From: Nitrospira sp.
GTDB lineage: Bacteria > Nitrospirota > Nitrospiria > Nitrospirales > Nitrospiraceae
Reading direction: 5' to 3'
Assembly: GCA_020697375.1 (NCBI GenBank)
Contig: JAJFBJ010000005.1
Span: forward strand, 22,946 to 86,945
Length of the DNA: 64,000 bases
Shown here: in pieces, positions 24,779 to 33,784 of the stretch
Position numbering within the stretch: position 1 is the first letter of the stretch
How the letters are laid out: every line of letters starts with the position of its first letter
Position numbers and translations under genes: made by a program
Notes under the pieces: generated by a model
Seen by the model: only the letters and a program-made list of their open reading frames with translations
Told to the model about the DNA's origin: nothing
Database searches by the model: none

Positions 24779-26056
24779 CTACTCGTATCTCAGCGCCGCA
24801 GCCGGGTCGAGCTTGGCAGCTTGCAGCGACGGGTAGAGCGTGGCGACGAAACTGATCAGGATGGCCGAGCCGGCCACAAGCAACACATCCGATCCCATCA
24901 CGTGGACCGGGATACGGGAAATATAATAAACGGTCGGATCGAATGTCCAAAAGGTCTGGATCAGCCAGAGAAACGCATAGCCGAGCGGGACGCCGATCGC
25001 CGCGCCGGAACAGCCGATGATCAGGCCATTGAGCATGAAAATGCGCATGATGCCCTTGCGCGTCGCGCCCATGGCCTTGAGAATCGCGATTTCACGCTGC
25101 TTTTCGGTGACGATCATGGTGAGGGTGCTCACGATATTGAAGGAAGCCACGATGGTAATCAGCACCAGCAGCAGGAACATCATCGTCTTTTCAAGTTTGA
25201 GCGCCGAGAACAGGTTGCGATTCATTTGCATCCAGTCCTTGGCCCAGAACGTAAAGCCGAGCGTCTGTTCGATCGTGCGGGCGATCTCCGCGGCTCGAAA
25301 TACGTCGGTCACTTTGACTTCGATGCCCGTCACGCTGGCGCCCATATTGAAAAACTTCTGGGCTTCTCCAAGCTCGATATAGGCCAGAGAAGAATCATAC
25401 TCGTACATGCCGGATTGAAAGAGTCCCACGACGACGAACTGGCGGATCTTCGGCGTCATGCTGGCGCCGGTGATCGGGCCCACGGGGGAGACGACGTTCA
25501 AGGTATCCCCTGCAAAGACACCGAGCCGCATCGACAGTTCCTTTCCGAGAATGATGCCCGGCCGCATCGCTGTCTCGGGGCCGTTGGGTTCGCGTTCCTT
25601 TTCGGGAATGGTCACTTTGACCGGATGCGCCAAATCTTCCAGACTCCCGCCCAATAGATTATGCGCCAGTTCTGTGACGGTGCCTTCGCGCGCCGGATCG
25701 ATGCCTCGGAGAATGATGCCCTGGACGCCGGACTGCGAAGTGAGGAGAACCTGCCGGAATATGAAGGGGGTCGCGGCCAGGACATCGGGAACACCTGCGA
25801 CCTTCTTCACCTGTTCCTCGTACTCGCCCATCGACTCCTTCATCCGGTCGTTCACGAGGATATGCGCCGTCGTGCCGAGAATTTTAGCCTGAATGTCTTC
25901 CTTGAACCCGGTCATGATGCCGACCGTCCCGATCAAGGCGGCGACGCCGAGTGTGATCCCGACGATGGAGACGATCGTGTTGAAGGAGATGGTGCGGTTG
26001 CGTCGCTTGGCGCGCAAGTAACGTAATCCGATGAAGATTTCGTAGGGAAGCGCCAC
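24779..26056 (-). CDS. lolC: Lipoprotein-releasing ABC permease LolC/LolE
   Basis: 425 aa. One N-terminal membrane helix (IVSIVGITLGVAALIGTVGIM), a large periplasmic domain and three C-terminal helices (MMFLLLVLITIVASFNIV and following) with the FtsX signature around KQREIAILKAMGATRKGIM. N-terminus ALPYEIFIGLRYLRAKRRN is classic for LolC/LolE. A single permease gene suggests a LolFD-like homodimer rather than separate C and E subunits. It begins 2 bp after the lysS stop, so the two are co-transcribed. Confidence 0.92.
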   Translation of the reverse strand: MALPYEIFIGLRYLRAKRRNRTISFNTIVSIVGITLGVAALIGTVGIMTGFKEDIQAKILGTTAHILVNDRMKESMGEYEEQVKKVAGVPDVLAATPFIFRQVLLTSQSGVQGIILRGIDPAREGTVTELAHNLLGGSLEDLAHPVKVTIPEKEREPNGPETAMRPGIILGKELSMRLGVFAGDTLNVVSPVGPITGASMTPKIRQFVVVGLFQSGMYEYDSSLAYIELGEAQKFFNMGASVTGIEVKVTDVFRAAEIARTIEQTLGFTFWAKDWMQMNRNLFSALKLEKTMMFLLLVLITIVASFNIVSTLTMIVTEKQREIAILKAMGATRKGIMRIFMLNGLIIGCSGAAIGVPLGYAFLWLIQTFWTFDPTVYYISRIPVHVMGSDVLLVAGSAILISFVATLYPSLQAAKLDPAAALRYE

Positions 26057-26058
26057 GT

Positions 26059-27540
26059 CTATTTTTCCGGCCTGAGCTGCGGAAAGAGGACGACGTCCCG
26101 GATGGAAGCCTGATTCGTGAACAGCATAACCAGGCGGTCGATGCCGATCCCTTCGCCGGCCGTCGGCGGCATGCCGTATTCGAGGGCGCGCAGAAAATCT
26201 TCGTCGACCCGGTGGGCTTCTTCGTCGCCGGCCTCGTGTTGCGCAGCCTGGGCTTCGAAGCGCTCACGCTGATCGAGGGGATCGTTCAACTCGGAGAAGG
26301 CATTGGCGATTTCCCGGCCGGCGATGTAGAGCTCGAATCGATCGGTGAGTGACGGGTCCGTATCTTTTCGGCGCGCGAGCGGGGAAATCTCGATCGGATA
26401 GTCGGTGATGAATGTCGGCTGCTGGAGTCGCGGCTCGACGGTTTCTTCGAAGATGTCGTTCAGGATGCTCACCAGGGATGCGCTGGGAGAGACCTCGACT
26501 CCCAGGCGTTGCGCGGCTGCGAGAGCCTCGTCGCGATTCTTGAGCAGAGAAGGCGGCAGGCTATTCACCTCCAGAATCGCTTGATGAAAAGACCAGCGCC
26601 GCCAGGGCGGCGCCAGATTGATCTGGGTTCCCTGATACTCGATGGTCGTCGCGCCGAGGATATCATTCGCCAGCCGGCCGAACAGTTCCTCCGTCAAGGC
26701 GATCAAGTCATGGTAATCGGCATAGGCGACGTAGAACTCCAGCATCGTGAACTCGGGATTGTGAATCGTCGAGATGCCTTCATTCCGGAAGTTCCGGTTG
26801 ATTTCGAACACGCGCGGAAAGCCGCCGACGATCAGACGTTTGAGATAGAGTTCCGGCGCGATGCGGAGGTAAAGGTCCGTTCCCAAGGCATTGTGATGGG
26901 TCACGAAGGGTTTGGCCGCGGCGCCGCCGGGAATCGGATGCATCATCGGCGTTTCCACTTCGAGGAACCCGCGCTCGATCAGAAATGCGCGTATCCCGGA
27001 AATGATGCGGCTGCGGAGCGCGAAAATCTGGTGGATCTGCGGGTTGGCAATGAGATCGACATAGCGCTGCCGGTAGCGGGTTTCGACATCTGTGAGCCCA
27101 TGCCACTTTTCCGGCAGAGGACGGAGCGCTTTGCTTAAGAAGGTGAGGGACTTCACGTCGACCGTAAACTCGTTGGTCTTCGTGCGGAACAAGATACCGG
27201 TCACCCCGATCCAGTCGCCGAGATCCAATCCCTCGGAGATCTGATGCGCCTGGTCCCCAAGCGTATCCTTCTTCAGATAGACCTGCAGGCGATCCGATCC
27301 ATCCTGCAGCACCGCAAAAGCCGCCTTGCCGAACCGGCGCAAGCCGACGATACGTCCGGCGATGGTACAGCCGACCTTTTCCTGCTCCAGCGCCTCTTTG
27401 GTTTTTTCGCCGTGCAGGCGGATCAGTTGCGCCGCGCGGTCCTTCACCTCGAAGCGGATTCCGTAGGGTTGCACGCCGAGCTGCTTGAGCTGATCGAGTT
27501 TCTTGATGCGTTGTTGCCGCTGATCGTTCAATTCATCCAT
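26059..27540 (-). CDS. lysS: Lysyl-tRNA synthetase, class II
   Basis: 493 aa. Charges tRNA-Lys. An N-terminal OB-fold anticodon-binding domain (about 55-150) is followed by the class II catalytic core: motif 2 FRNEGISTIHNPEFTMLEFY and motif 3 GEGIGIDRLVMLF near the C-terminus. Start at ATG 27540 (MDELNDQRQQRIKKLDQL). Part of the lnt-prfB-lysS-lolC-lolD transcript; prfB-lysS adjacency is common in bacteria. Confidence 0.95.
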   Translation of the reverse strand: MDELNDQRQQRIKKLDQLKQLGVQPYGIRFEVKDRAAQLIRLHGEKTKEALEQEKVGCTIAGRIVGLRRFGKAAFAVLQDGSDRLQVYLKKDTLGDQAHQISEGLDLGDWIGVTGILFRTKTNEFTVDVKSLTFLSKALRPLPEKWHGLTDVETRYRQRYVDLIANPQIHQIFALRSRIISGIRAFLIERGFLEVETPMMHPIPGGAAAKPFVTHHNALGTDLYLRIAPELYLKRLIVGGFPRVFEINRNFRNEGISTIHNPEFTMLEFYVAYADYHDLIALTEELFGRLANDILGATTIEYQGTQINLAPPWRRWSFHQAILEVNSLPPSLLKNRDEALAAAQRLGVEVSPSASLVSILNDIFEETVEPRLQQPTFITDYPIEISPLARRKDTDPSLTDRFELYIAGREIANAFSELNDPLDQRERFEAQAAQHEAGDEEAHRVDEDFLRALEYGMPPTAGEGIGIDRLVMLFTNQASIRDVVLFPQLRPEK

Positions 27541-27639
27541 CGGTAGTGTCTTTCAGCACGTGCCTCGTCGCTCGCATACGATTGACCCCCTGAGTCAGTG
27601 ATGCAGTGAGTCAATGATGAAATGGTGACATGTTGTCTG

Positions 27640-28786
27640 CTAAATATCGTCGTCCTTGATGCCTGCTGGTTCAGGCGTCTTGCCGCCGGTCAGCTTTCTC
27701 TGAAGATAGGCTTCAATGAAACCGTCCAGTTCGCCGTCCATCACGGCGGAGACTTGGCCGACTTCGTATCCCGTCCGGTGGTCCTTGACCATCTGGTAGG
27801 GCTGGAAGACGTACGAGCGGATCTGACTGCCCCAGGCGATGTCTTTCTTTTCGCCGACGATGGCGTTGAACTCCGCTTCTTTCTTGCGCTGCTCCACTTC
27901 GAACAGACGAGCCTTCAAAATCTTCATCGCGCCGTTGCGATTCTGCAACTGGGACCGTTCGTTTTGGCATTGCACGACAATATTCGTAGGGATGTGGGTG
28001 ATGCGAATCGCGGTCTCGACCTTGTTCACGTTCTGTCCGCCGGCTCCGCCGGCTCGAAACGTATCGATCCGGAGGTCCTTGTCATCGATGACCAGCTCGA
28101 CGTCGTCGTCGATTTCGGGATATACGAAGACCGAAGCGAAAGAGGTATGCCGACGTTTGTTCGCGTCGAACGGGGAGATCCGCACCAGGCGGTGCACGCC
28201 GGCTTCCGCCTTGAGATATCCGTAGGCATAGGGACCGGTGACGGACAAGGTGGCGCTCTTGATACCGGCTTCATCACCGGCCAGCAGATCGAGAGTTTCG
28301 ACTTTGAACCCCTTCCGCTCAGCCCAGCGCACGTACATGCGCAGGAGCATTTGCGCCCAATCTTGAGACTCCGTGCCCCCGGCGCCGGGATGGATGGCGA
28401 AGATCGCATTGCGCCCGTCAAGCTCACCCGATAGCAGCAACTCAATGCGGAATTGGCCGACTGCCTTTTCGAATTGCAGCAGTTCGGCGGTCAGTTCCTG
28501 TTCAAGGCCGGGATCACCCGATTCCATCGCGAGCTCGAGCAAGGTCTCGAGGTCGCTCTGTCGACGCTCGGTTTCGGACCATCGCGTCAGCTCTCGATCG
28601 AGGATCGCTTTCCGGCGGTTCACCTTGGCGGCGGCCTGGGTATCGTTCCAGAAGTCGGGCTGGGAGGTCTTGGCTTCGATGTCGTTGACTTCAGCAGTCA
28701 TCCGGGGCAGGTCAAAGATGCCCCCGTAATTGGGCCAACTGTTCTCCAAGCGTTTGCACACGCGTACGGGCATCATCCAACATCAT
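27640..28786 (-). CDS. prfB: Peptide chain release factor 2, with programmed +1 frameshift
   Basis: Terminates translation at UGA and UAA. The real start is the ATG at 28786, seven bases after an AAGGA Shine-Dalgarno. The zero frame encodes 24 residues ([20 protein letters not shown] then RGHL) and hits UGA at 28714-28712. Skipping one base continues in the +1 frame ([11 protein letters not shown]...) to 27640, giving about 381 aa. The body has the GGQ peptidyl-hydrolysis motif in [17 protein letters not shown] and the SPF codon-recognition tripeptide in RISPFDANK. An ATG at 28776 opens the second frame alone, but it lacks a ribosome-binding site and produces an unnatural N-terminus. Confidence 0.95.
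28712..28727 (-). promoter_or_regulatory. prfB programmed frameshift site
   Basis: Reading on the minus strand, the bases are ACGGGGGCATCTTTGA: an internal Shine-Dalgarno-like GGGGG three bases before the slippery CUU codon, followed by UGA and C. This matches the classic RF2 autoregulatory site (AGGGGGUAUCUUUGAC) closely. Low RF2 slows termination at UGA and promotes the +1 shift, raising RF2. Confidence 0.93.
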
Positions 28787-28804
28787 GGCACGTTCCTTTC
28801 GGTA

Positions 28805-30439
28805 TCAAGCCGGTCGACCGGCTGGTTCGCCACCGGCTGGTTCTGTCTCCTGCGAGAAAAAGCTGGTCAGGCACAAAAGCGCGGTGAGTATAGCACAGCC
28901 GTAAGCAAAGAGATCACCGTATTGGGCGTAAAAGGTCCGCTGATGGCCGACGGCAACGGCTCCCTTCATGGCCCCTTGCGTGAAGATGGGAGACTGTTGC
29001 GAGATGTGCCCGTAGGGATCGATGAATCCGGAAATGCCCGTATTCGCCGCCCGCGCGAAGGCCAGGCGATTTTCAACCGCGCGGAACACCACCATGCCGA
29101 AATGCTGATAGGGCGCCGACGAAGGCCCGAACCAGGCGTCATTCGTCACCGTGACCATGAAGTCCGCGCCGTTCGCCGCAAACTGCCGCACCAAATTGGG
29201 GAAAATCACTTCGTAGCAAATCACCACCCCGAACTTCACATGAAAATCAGGAGCCGTCGCCGCCGCCGTCATCGGGGGCGCCTTCCCGCGAGGTTTGAAC
29301 ATCAGCAATGTCGGTCCGGGACCAGCCTCAAAATCGCCGATTCCTTCCACCAGCTTGTCCAGAAAAAAAAGCAAGGAGTTGTGAAACGGAATGTATTCGC
29401 CGAAGGGAACGAGATGTTGCTTGTCATAGCGGCCGAGAATCTGGCCGTCCGTAGCAAGGAGATAGGCGCTGTTGAGCAGGTAGGGGCGGCCGTCAGGGTA
29501 CCGGCGCAGCGCCGGGCTGCCGAACAGCAGAGGCGCGCCGGAGCGCTGCACCATGTCGCTCAGCAGGGTACGATATTGCGGTTCCAGTTCAAAGACGAAC
29601 GGTGTGGCTGCCTCCGGCCAGACGATGAGATCGAGATCGTCCCCCAAGCCGGACGTGAGACGATCGTATCGTGCCATGGTTTCCTGGCGGAACGCCACGT
29701 CCCATTTCTGCGCCTGTTCCACGTTCGGTTGCACGACTCCCACGGACAGGGTGCGGGTGGGATTCTTCTCCGCGACTGACAGCATGGTGGCGCCATACAG
29801 CAACGCCACACCGAACCCGGCTACGGCGGCGACGGACGAGGGCCAGGGAAAGGAACGTAGTTGGAACCCGCGATAGGCCTTGAAGCCCCAGATGATGGTT
29901 TCTGCAATGGCGGCGTTCACCAGCACCAGCAGGAACGAGACGCCATAGACGCCGAAGTGATCGGCCAGCTGTATCACCGGAAGCCATTGGTATTGGGAAT
30001 AACCGAAAAGCGACCATGGCAAGCCGGAGAGAAAGTAGGTGCGGATCAATTCCAATGTGACCCACAGAAATGGAGCTGGCAGAAATCCTAACGTTGGGAA
30101 TGCCGTCCTGATCCATGCCAGGCCGCCGGCATAAATCGCCACATAGAGACCAAGGTAAACCGTCAGCAACAGCATGATCACTGCGGCGATCGGAAACGGC
30201 ACCTTCCCATACACGTTCATCGCGGTGATGACCCAGAACATGGACCCGGTGAAGGCCAATGTGCCGGCCAACCACCCCACGCGGAAGGCTCGGCGTGGCG
30301 ACACATACTCGATCGCAATGTGCAGTGGAACCAGCGCGAACCAGGCGAGTAGACCGAGATCAAATGCCGGAAAGGACAGTGGGTAGAGAAGACCGCTCGC
30401 GCAGGCAAGCAGGATGAGGCGTGCGCGGGACATGGTCAT
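28805..30439 (-). CDS. lnt: Apolipoprotein N-acyltransferase
   Basis: About 544 aa from the ATG at 30439 (MTMSRARLILLACASG); the open frame reaches 30475. N-terminal half has multiple membrane helices; the C-terminal half is a nitrilase-like periplasmic domain. Catalytic Glu lies in VWPEAATPF, Lys in YDKQHLVPFGEY and Cys in VICYEVIFP. It adds the third acyl chain to lipoproteins in the inner membrane. First gene of the minus-strand set lnt-prfB-lysS-lolC-lolD; the last two genes export the lipoproteins it finishes. Confidence 0.93.
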   Translation of the reverse strand: MTMSRARLILLACASGLLYPLSFPAFDLGLLAWFALVPLHIAIEYVSPRRAFRVGWLAGTLAFTGSMFWVITAMNVYGKVPFPIAAVIMLLLTVYLGLYVAIYAGGLAWIRTAFPTLGFLPAPFLWVTLELIRTYFLSGLPWSLFGYSQYQWLPVIQLADHFGVYGVSFLLVLVNAAIAETIIWGFKAYRGFQLRSFPWPSSVAAVAGFGVALLYGATMLSVAEKNPTRTLSVGVVQPNVEQAQKWDVAFRQETMARYDRLTSGLGDDLDLIVWPEAATPFVFELEPQYRTLLSDMVQRSGAPLLFGSPALRRYPDGRPYLLNSAYLLATDGQILGRYDKQHLVPFGEYIPFHNSLLFFLDKLVEGIGDFEAGPGPTLLMFKPRGKAPPMTAAATAPDFHVKFGVVICYEVIFPNLVRQFAANGADFMVTVTNDAWFGPSSAPYQHFGMVVFRAVENRLAFARAANTGISGFIDPYGHISQQSPIFTQGAMKGAVAVGHQRTFYAQYGDLFAYGCAILTALLCLTSFFSQETEPAGGEPAGRPA

Positions 30440-31000
30440 TACCTGTAACTTAACGAAAGACCCGAACGGATTCAACCCATGTCAGGCCCATCGTCCATCC
30501 TGCAGGCTGTCTGCTGAACGAATTAATACCCAAGGGCGCCACGTCTTCTTTGCGGAGACGCTGTGTATTTCTGAATCGAGCAAGGCTGTCAGGCCGCGCC
30601 GGCTCACGAGTCTGGCCGTATTGACGGGTTTTTTACCGAAGCGTAGGATGAATATCACTCCCGCGCCACCCTCTCATGAGGTGGTCGAATGGTTTCACAC
30701 TCGGAATATGGCCGACGTCCTGACCGACGCAGTCTTGTCTGCCTTCCTTCGTTAGTCTTTCGTACGTACCATCGCTTCACGCTTGATTCCTCAGCGATTG
30801 TTCCATGTGTTACGACGCTGAACATACCCGCAGGATGTTCCGGCGATTATCGTGACCGCAAAGTTCGTTCCACCATATTACATAGAGGAGAACGTTTTCA
30901 TGAAGAGACGAAAGCAGGGTCATCCTGATCAGATTCCGGCGCGGCGGCATCCTGCCTGTTTGCCGCGCGCCGAATTACCCGAGGCAGGAAGGAGGATGCT
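30440..31000. other. About 560-bp intergenic region
   Basis: Divergent spacer between lnt (minus) and the membrane-protein gene (plus). The only ORF with a plausible ribosome-binding site (agaggag before ATG 30901) would make a basic, low-complexity 60-aa product that overlaps the next gene by 82 bp, and I do not accept it as a gene. No tRNA or copy of the intergenic repeat was found. Promoters for both directions are expected here, but none could be fixed by eye. Confidence 0.4.
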
Positions 31001-31957
31001 ATGGGACGGAAATATGATCTCGTCGATGTCATGGCGGCTATTGGATTGGTCGCCACGCTGTTCGGAGGATATTTGCTGGTGACTGCAGCCGACGGGTTCT
31101 GGCAGGCGCCATCGGTTTCCACCATGACGGCCACCGCAGTGAGCGGCGACAGGTCCAACGGGATGAAGTACTTGCAGCCGGCGCTTGGCCAAGCCATCGT
31201 CGATGACCTGCTGTTGGATCGGCAGGCAGGTTCGGTCTTGTCAGCCTCGGCCATGGAGCTGAATCGCGCCCTGTATGACTATCACCTGACAGAGACCACG
31301 CTCCTGAGTCCGCTGGTGCTGGCTGAATTGCGCGCGTTCGGACAGGAAGCCGACCACCAGGCGCGGATGCAATTCGTGATGGGAAAGGCCATCGTCAACC
31401 AGACTCGCCGCGGCATCGCCAGCGGAATCCTTTCTGCCGATCAGTATGTGAATGACTTCAATGCCAATCTGATCCGAACCGCTGAGACGACGGGGCAGCG
31501 GATGCATGATCAATTTGAGTCCACCAGGCAGGCCATGCTTGGCCGGTCGATCGTCGAAGCGATTCAAGAGGAAGATCAGACGGCGACGGCCATTCAGGAA
31601 CGAATCGGGCATGCCGTCATCCAAGTGACACAAGCGCAGGAGCGCTACGGCGAGCAGAAGGCCATCGGGCAGAATCAACTGGCGAGCGCAACGGTTGCCG
31701 CCCTGCGTACCGATGCGTTGACGGAGCGGTTGGCCCTCCTGGAGAGCCTCCCGTCTGAGCGGACCGAGCGCGTCGTAATGGCCCATCACAGCAGGCTCTC
31801 CCCGGATATCTCCCGGGGTTTCCTGATGCTGGCCTGTGTCGGATTGATCGCGTTGTTTGTCGGCGGTCTGGCGCTCGTCAGCCGCAAAGGTGAAGTGGAA
31901 ACCATTCCCGTTTGGAAGATGGAGACCCTGCTGCAGTTGCACCGTTCAGCTAGGTAA
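31001..31957 (+). CDS. Membrane-anchored coiled-coil-like protein, unknown
   Basis: 318 aa, with an ideal Shine-Dalgarno (aaggagg) 5 nt before the ATG. One N-terminal membrane helix (MAAIGLVATLFGGYLLVTAA) and one near the C-terminus (GFLMLACVGLIALFVGGLALV) bracket a mostly helical, Gln/Glu/Ala-rich region of about 230 residues. That topology places the helical part outside the cytoplasm or as a hairpin. No catalytic motif is recognised. A strong hairpin and a 43-aa membrane microprotein gene follow immediately. Confidence 0.75.
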   Translation: MGRKYDLVDVMAAIGLVATLFGGYLLVTAADGFWQAPSVSTMTATAVSGDRSNGMKYLQPALGQAIVDDLLLDRQAGSVLSASAMELNRALYDYHLTETTLLSPLVLAELRAFGQEADHQARMQFVMGKAIVNQTRRGIASGILSADQYVNDFNANLIRTAETTGQRMHDQFESTRQAMLGRSIVEAIQEEDQTATAIQERIGHAVIQVTQAQERYGEQKAIGQNQLASATVAALRTDALTERLALLESLPSERTERVVMAHHSRLSPDISRGFLMLACVGLIALFVGGLALVSRKGEVETIPVWKMETLLQLHRSAR

Positions 31958-31963
31958 CCGATG

Positions 31964-31995
31964 ACCCCGGGAGTCCGGCTTGTGACTCCCGGGGT
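31964..31995 (+). terminator. Perfect 12-bp hairpin after the membrane-protein gene
   Basis: ACCCCGGGAGTC (31964-31975) pairs perfectly with GACTCCCGGGGT (31984-31995) around an 8-nt loop. It starts 6 bp after the stop at 31957. There is no U-tract, so it may be a transcript-end stabiliser or attenuator between this gene and the small gene at 32013 rather than a classical intrinsic terminator. Confidence 0.6.
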
Positions 31996-32012
31996 ACAAC
32001 TGGAGGTCGATC

Positions 32013-32144
32013 ATGTCCTGGGAAAACTGGGCCGTGGCAATTGGGCTTGGCTCGCTCCTCATGATGTTGTTCGTGCTGATGGAGATGTTTTTCGCCGGTG
32101 GCCGGCACCCGCTGGATCCTTCGCATCGCAAAGGAGGCTCTTAA
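32013..32144 (+). CDS. 43-aa single-helix membrane microprotein
   Basis: ATG at 32013 is preceded by GGAGG with 6-nt spacing. The product MSWENWAVAIGLGS... carries one hydrophobic stretch (about residues 7-29, including SLLMMLFVLMEMFFAGG) and a polar C-tail (HPLDPSHRKGGS). Its composition, spacing and ribosome-binding site support a genuine small membrane protein, probably associated with the product of the preceding 318-aa gene. No known family is recognised. Confidence 0.6.
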   Translation: MSWENWAVAIGLGSLLMMLFVLMEMFFAGGRHPLDPSHRKGGS

Positions 32145-32258
32145 ATGGTGTCCGCGCGGAAGCGTCGGGTGAGAAGGTCCTAGTGTTTAAGAATTGGAAG
32201 AGGCAGAGGCTCGCGCAGGCCTTGCAGACGAACAGGCTGAGGTGACGACATAGCTCCG

Positions 32259-32600
32259 TCAGTTCATGCAGGACCACAGGCCGGGGAGCATGACCTTCGC
32301 CATGGCCTTGAGCTCGGATTCGGATTGCGGCGGGACGCCCGACAGCGCGATGCCGAAGTCTTTTCCCTTTGCCCAGCGGACGGTGCCACGCCGGATCAAC
32401 ATCGGAATGTCAGGAGTGGGTTGAATCACAATCACCACCAATTCCATCCCGACCCTGACCTGCTCATTGCCGCTGATGCGTCCGCCCGCGTTGGTGAAAT
32501 CTTCCGTCATCCCGATGGTCTGAAAGGTTCCGTTGGAATAATAGATGGGGCATTGAACTGGAAGGCGTCTGGCTCCCCGTTCACGATAGGAGGCGTTCAT
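32259..32600 (-). CDS. PilZ-domain protein
   Basis: 113 aa from the ATG at 32600, with AAGGA 11 nt upstream; the longer frame overlaps the VanZ-like gene and is rejected. PilZ domains bind cyclic di-GMP through an RxxxR motif (here within RERGARR at the N-terminus) and a (D/N)xSxxG motif, here DFTNAGGRI, in which Ser is replaced by Ala. The stand-alone format suggests a c-di-GMP-responsive adaptor. The substitution may weaken nucleotide binding. Confidence 0.75.
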   Translation of the reverse strand: MNASYRERGARRLPVQCPIYYSNGTFQTIGMTEDFTNAGGRISGNEQVRVGMELVVIVIQPTPDIPMLIRRGTVRWAKGKDFGIALSGVPPQSESELKAMAKVMLPGLWSCMN

Positions 32601-32605
32601 TTGAA

Positions 32606-33037
32606 TCACAGTCCTTTCATCGGGCGGCGCCGGGCCATGCTCCGCACAGCGGGCAGTGCGGATTGAGAAGAGGCGGCTATGTACCTCCAGAGGATCAGGC
32701 CGGCAGCCGCTATTCCACCGGCCGTATCCTTCATCACATCTTCCAGTGAAGCTTCTCGGCCGGGCGCCGCTCCTTGAGCGACCTCCGTCCACAGCCCGAA
32801 CACCACCGTTAATGAGATGCCGCTGATCATCGCGTAACCGAGGGGCCAGCCGCGCAGACGGAAGCCCTGGATGATCAACCATGCAAGCAGTCCATAGGCC
32901 GGCGCATGGGCCCAATCCCTCCAGTCATTCGGCACACAGGAAATGATCGTTCCGGTGAGGCCGATGCCAGGCGAAGCGACGGCGAGGCCGACCAGCAGCG
33001 ACATATACCCCGCGATCATGACAGCCGTGAAAATCAT
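32606..33037 (-). CDS. VanZ-like membrane protein
   Basis: 143 aa from the ATG at 33037, with AAGGA upstream. Four hydrophobic segments and the VanZ pattern: WAHAPAYGLLAWLI, then WTEVAQGAAPGREASLEDVMKDTAGGIAA, represented by EVAQ, R, D and G positions. VanZ-like proteins are small inner-membrane proteins, some linked to glycopeptide resistance, most of unknown role. Ends 5 bp before the PilZ gene start, so the two are likely co-expressed. Confidence 0.8.
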   Translation of the reverse strand: MIFTAVMIAGYMSLLVGLAVASPGIGLTGTIISCVPNDWRDWAHAPAYGLLAWLIIQGFRLRGWPLGYAMISGISLTVVFGLWTEVAQGAAPGREASLEDVMKDTAGGIAAAGLILWRYIAASSQSALPAVRSMARRRPMKGL

Positions 33038-33152
33038 GTGTGAAATCCTTTCGATGTGCTTATACAACCCTGCGCAGAGTACTGTGCAGGCTTCAGGAGT
33101 CACCATTCGCTTTTCGGTCGAGGAGCTAGTGCTTTTGGAGGGAGGGATCGAT

Positions 33153-33601
33153 TCAGAGGAAGGGCGATGAAGACGTCGGGGATGTGTTTGCCGCCTTTTC
33201 CGGCTTATGGTCCCCGAAGCCGAACATCATCCGGGATTGCGGAAACCGTTCAAGATAGCGTTGCTTCACCGTTTCATACGGCCCATCGGTCGGGAGGAGA
33301 ATGGTCGCATCGCTGTGGAGATTGATGCGTTGCAAGGCCCAATGGATGTTTTCCAGGCCTATCCGGTTCGGCGATGAACAGGCTGATAAGCGAATCATTC
33401 AGCAGGTGCTGCGTGTGAAGCGCCAGGCGGCTCAGATGCAGATACACATGCGATCAGGTCGTCTCCGATGAGATAGGGCACATGCGAGCCGAAAGGATGG
33501 CCGTTTCGAAGGGTCAGCAACACAGCAGTCCGAACCTCGTTGGTGAGATTCACCCATGCAGACTGAACCTCTTCATTCGATATCGCCGCCGGTATCGTCA
33601 T
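33153..33601 (-). pseudogene. Broken pyridoxamine-phosphate-oxidase-like (HugZ-type) gene
   Basis: The ATG at 33601 has a good Shine-Dalgarno (ggagg) and opens MTIPAAISNEEVQSA... with RTAVLLTLRNGHPFGSHVPYL, typical of the flavin-binding split-barrel family. The frame then breaks near 33440. The expected sequence continues in another frame (YLHLSRLALHTQHLL...AEPDRPGKHPL) and shifts again near 33340 into LQRINLHSDATIL...RYLERFPQSRMMFGFGD. The normal C-terminal part is missing. Two frameshifts plus a lost C-terminus indicate a decayed gene. Confidence 0.75.
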
Positions 33602-33784
33602 GGGTCGACCTCCATTCAAGGACATGTCATGGGCATTGTATCCGCCCGGGTGGAATTTCCAGCCATCGAGCAACGCTTGTCTCTTCGAAAGGCTCGGTAG
33701 GGCAAGCAGGATGCGGAAAAACTCGATTGTTGCGTCATACGTCGGGATCAGCTCATGTCTCGTGTCGGTGTCAGCACCGCCCGC

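Noticed and set aside
24821..25657. 278-aa plus-strand ORF opposite lolC
   Set aside because: His/Arg/Asp-rich composition and no start signal; shadow of lolC.
28776..28776. ATG at 28776 as the prfB start
   Set aside because: It would give an unnatural N-terminus with no ribosome-binding site, while the frameshift model from 28786 reproduces the known RF2 arrangement.
30901..31082. 60-aa ORF with an agaggag site upstream
   Set aside because: Basic, low-complexity sequence that overlaps the start of the well-supported 318-aa gene by 82 bp; kept only as a possible leader peptide.
31961..32245. 94-aa ORF across the hairpin region
   Set aside because: Reads through the hairpin and overlaps the better-supported 43-aa frame; no ribosome-binding site.
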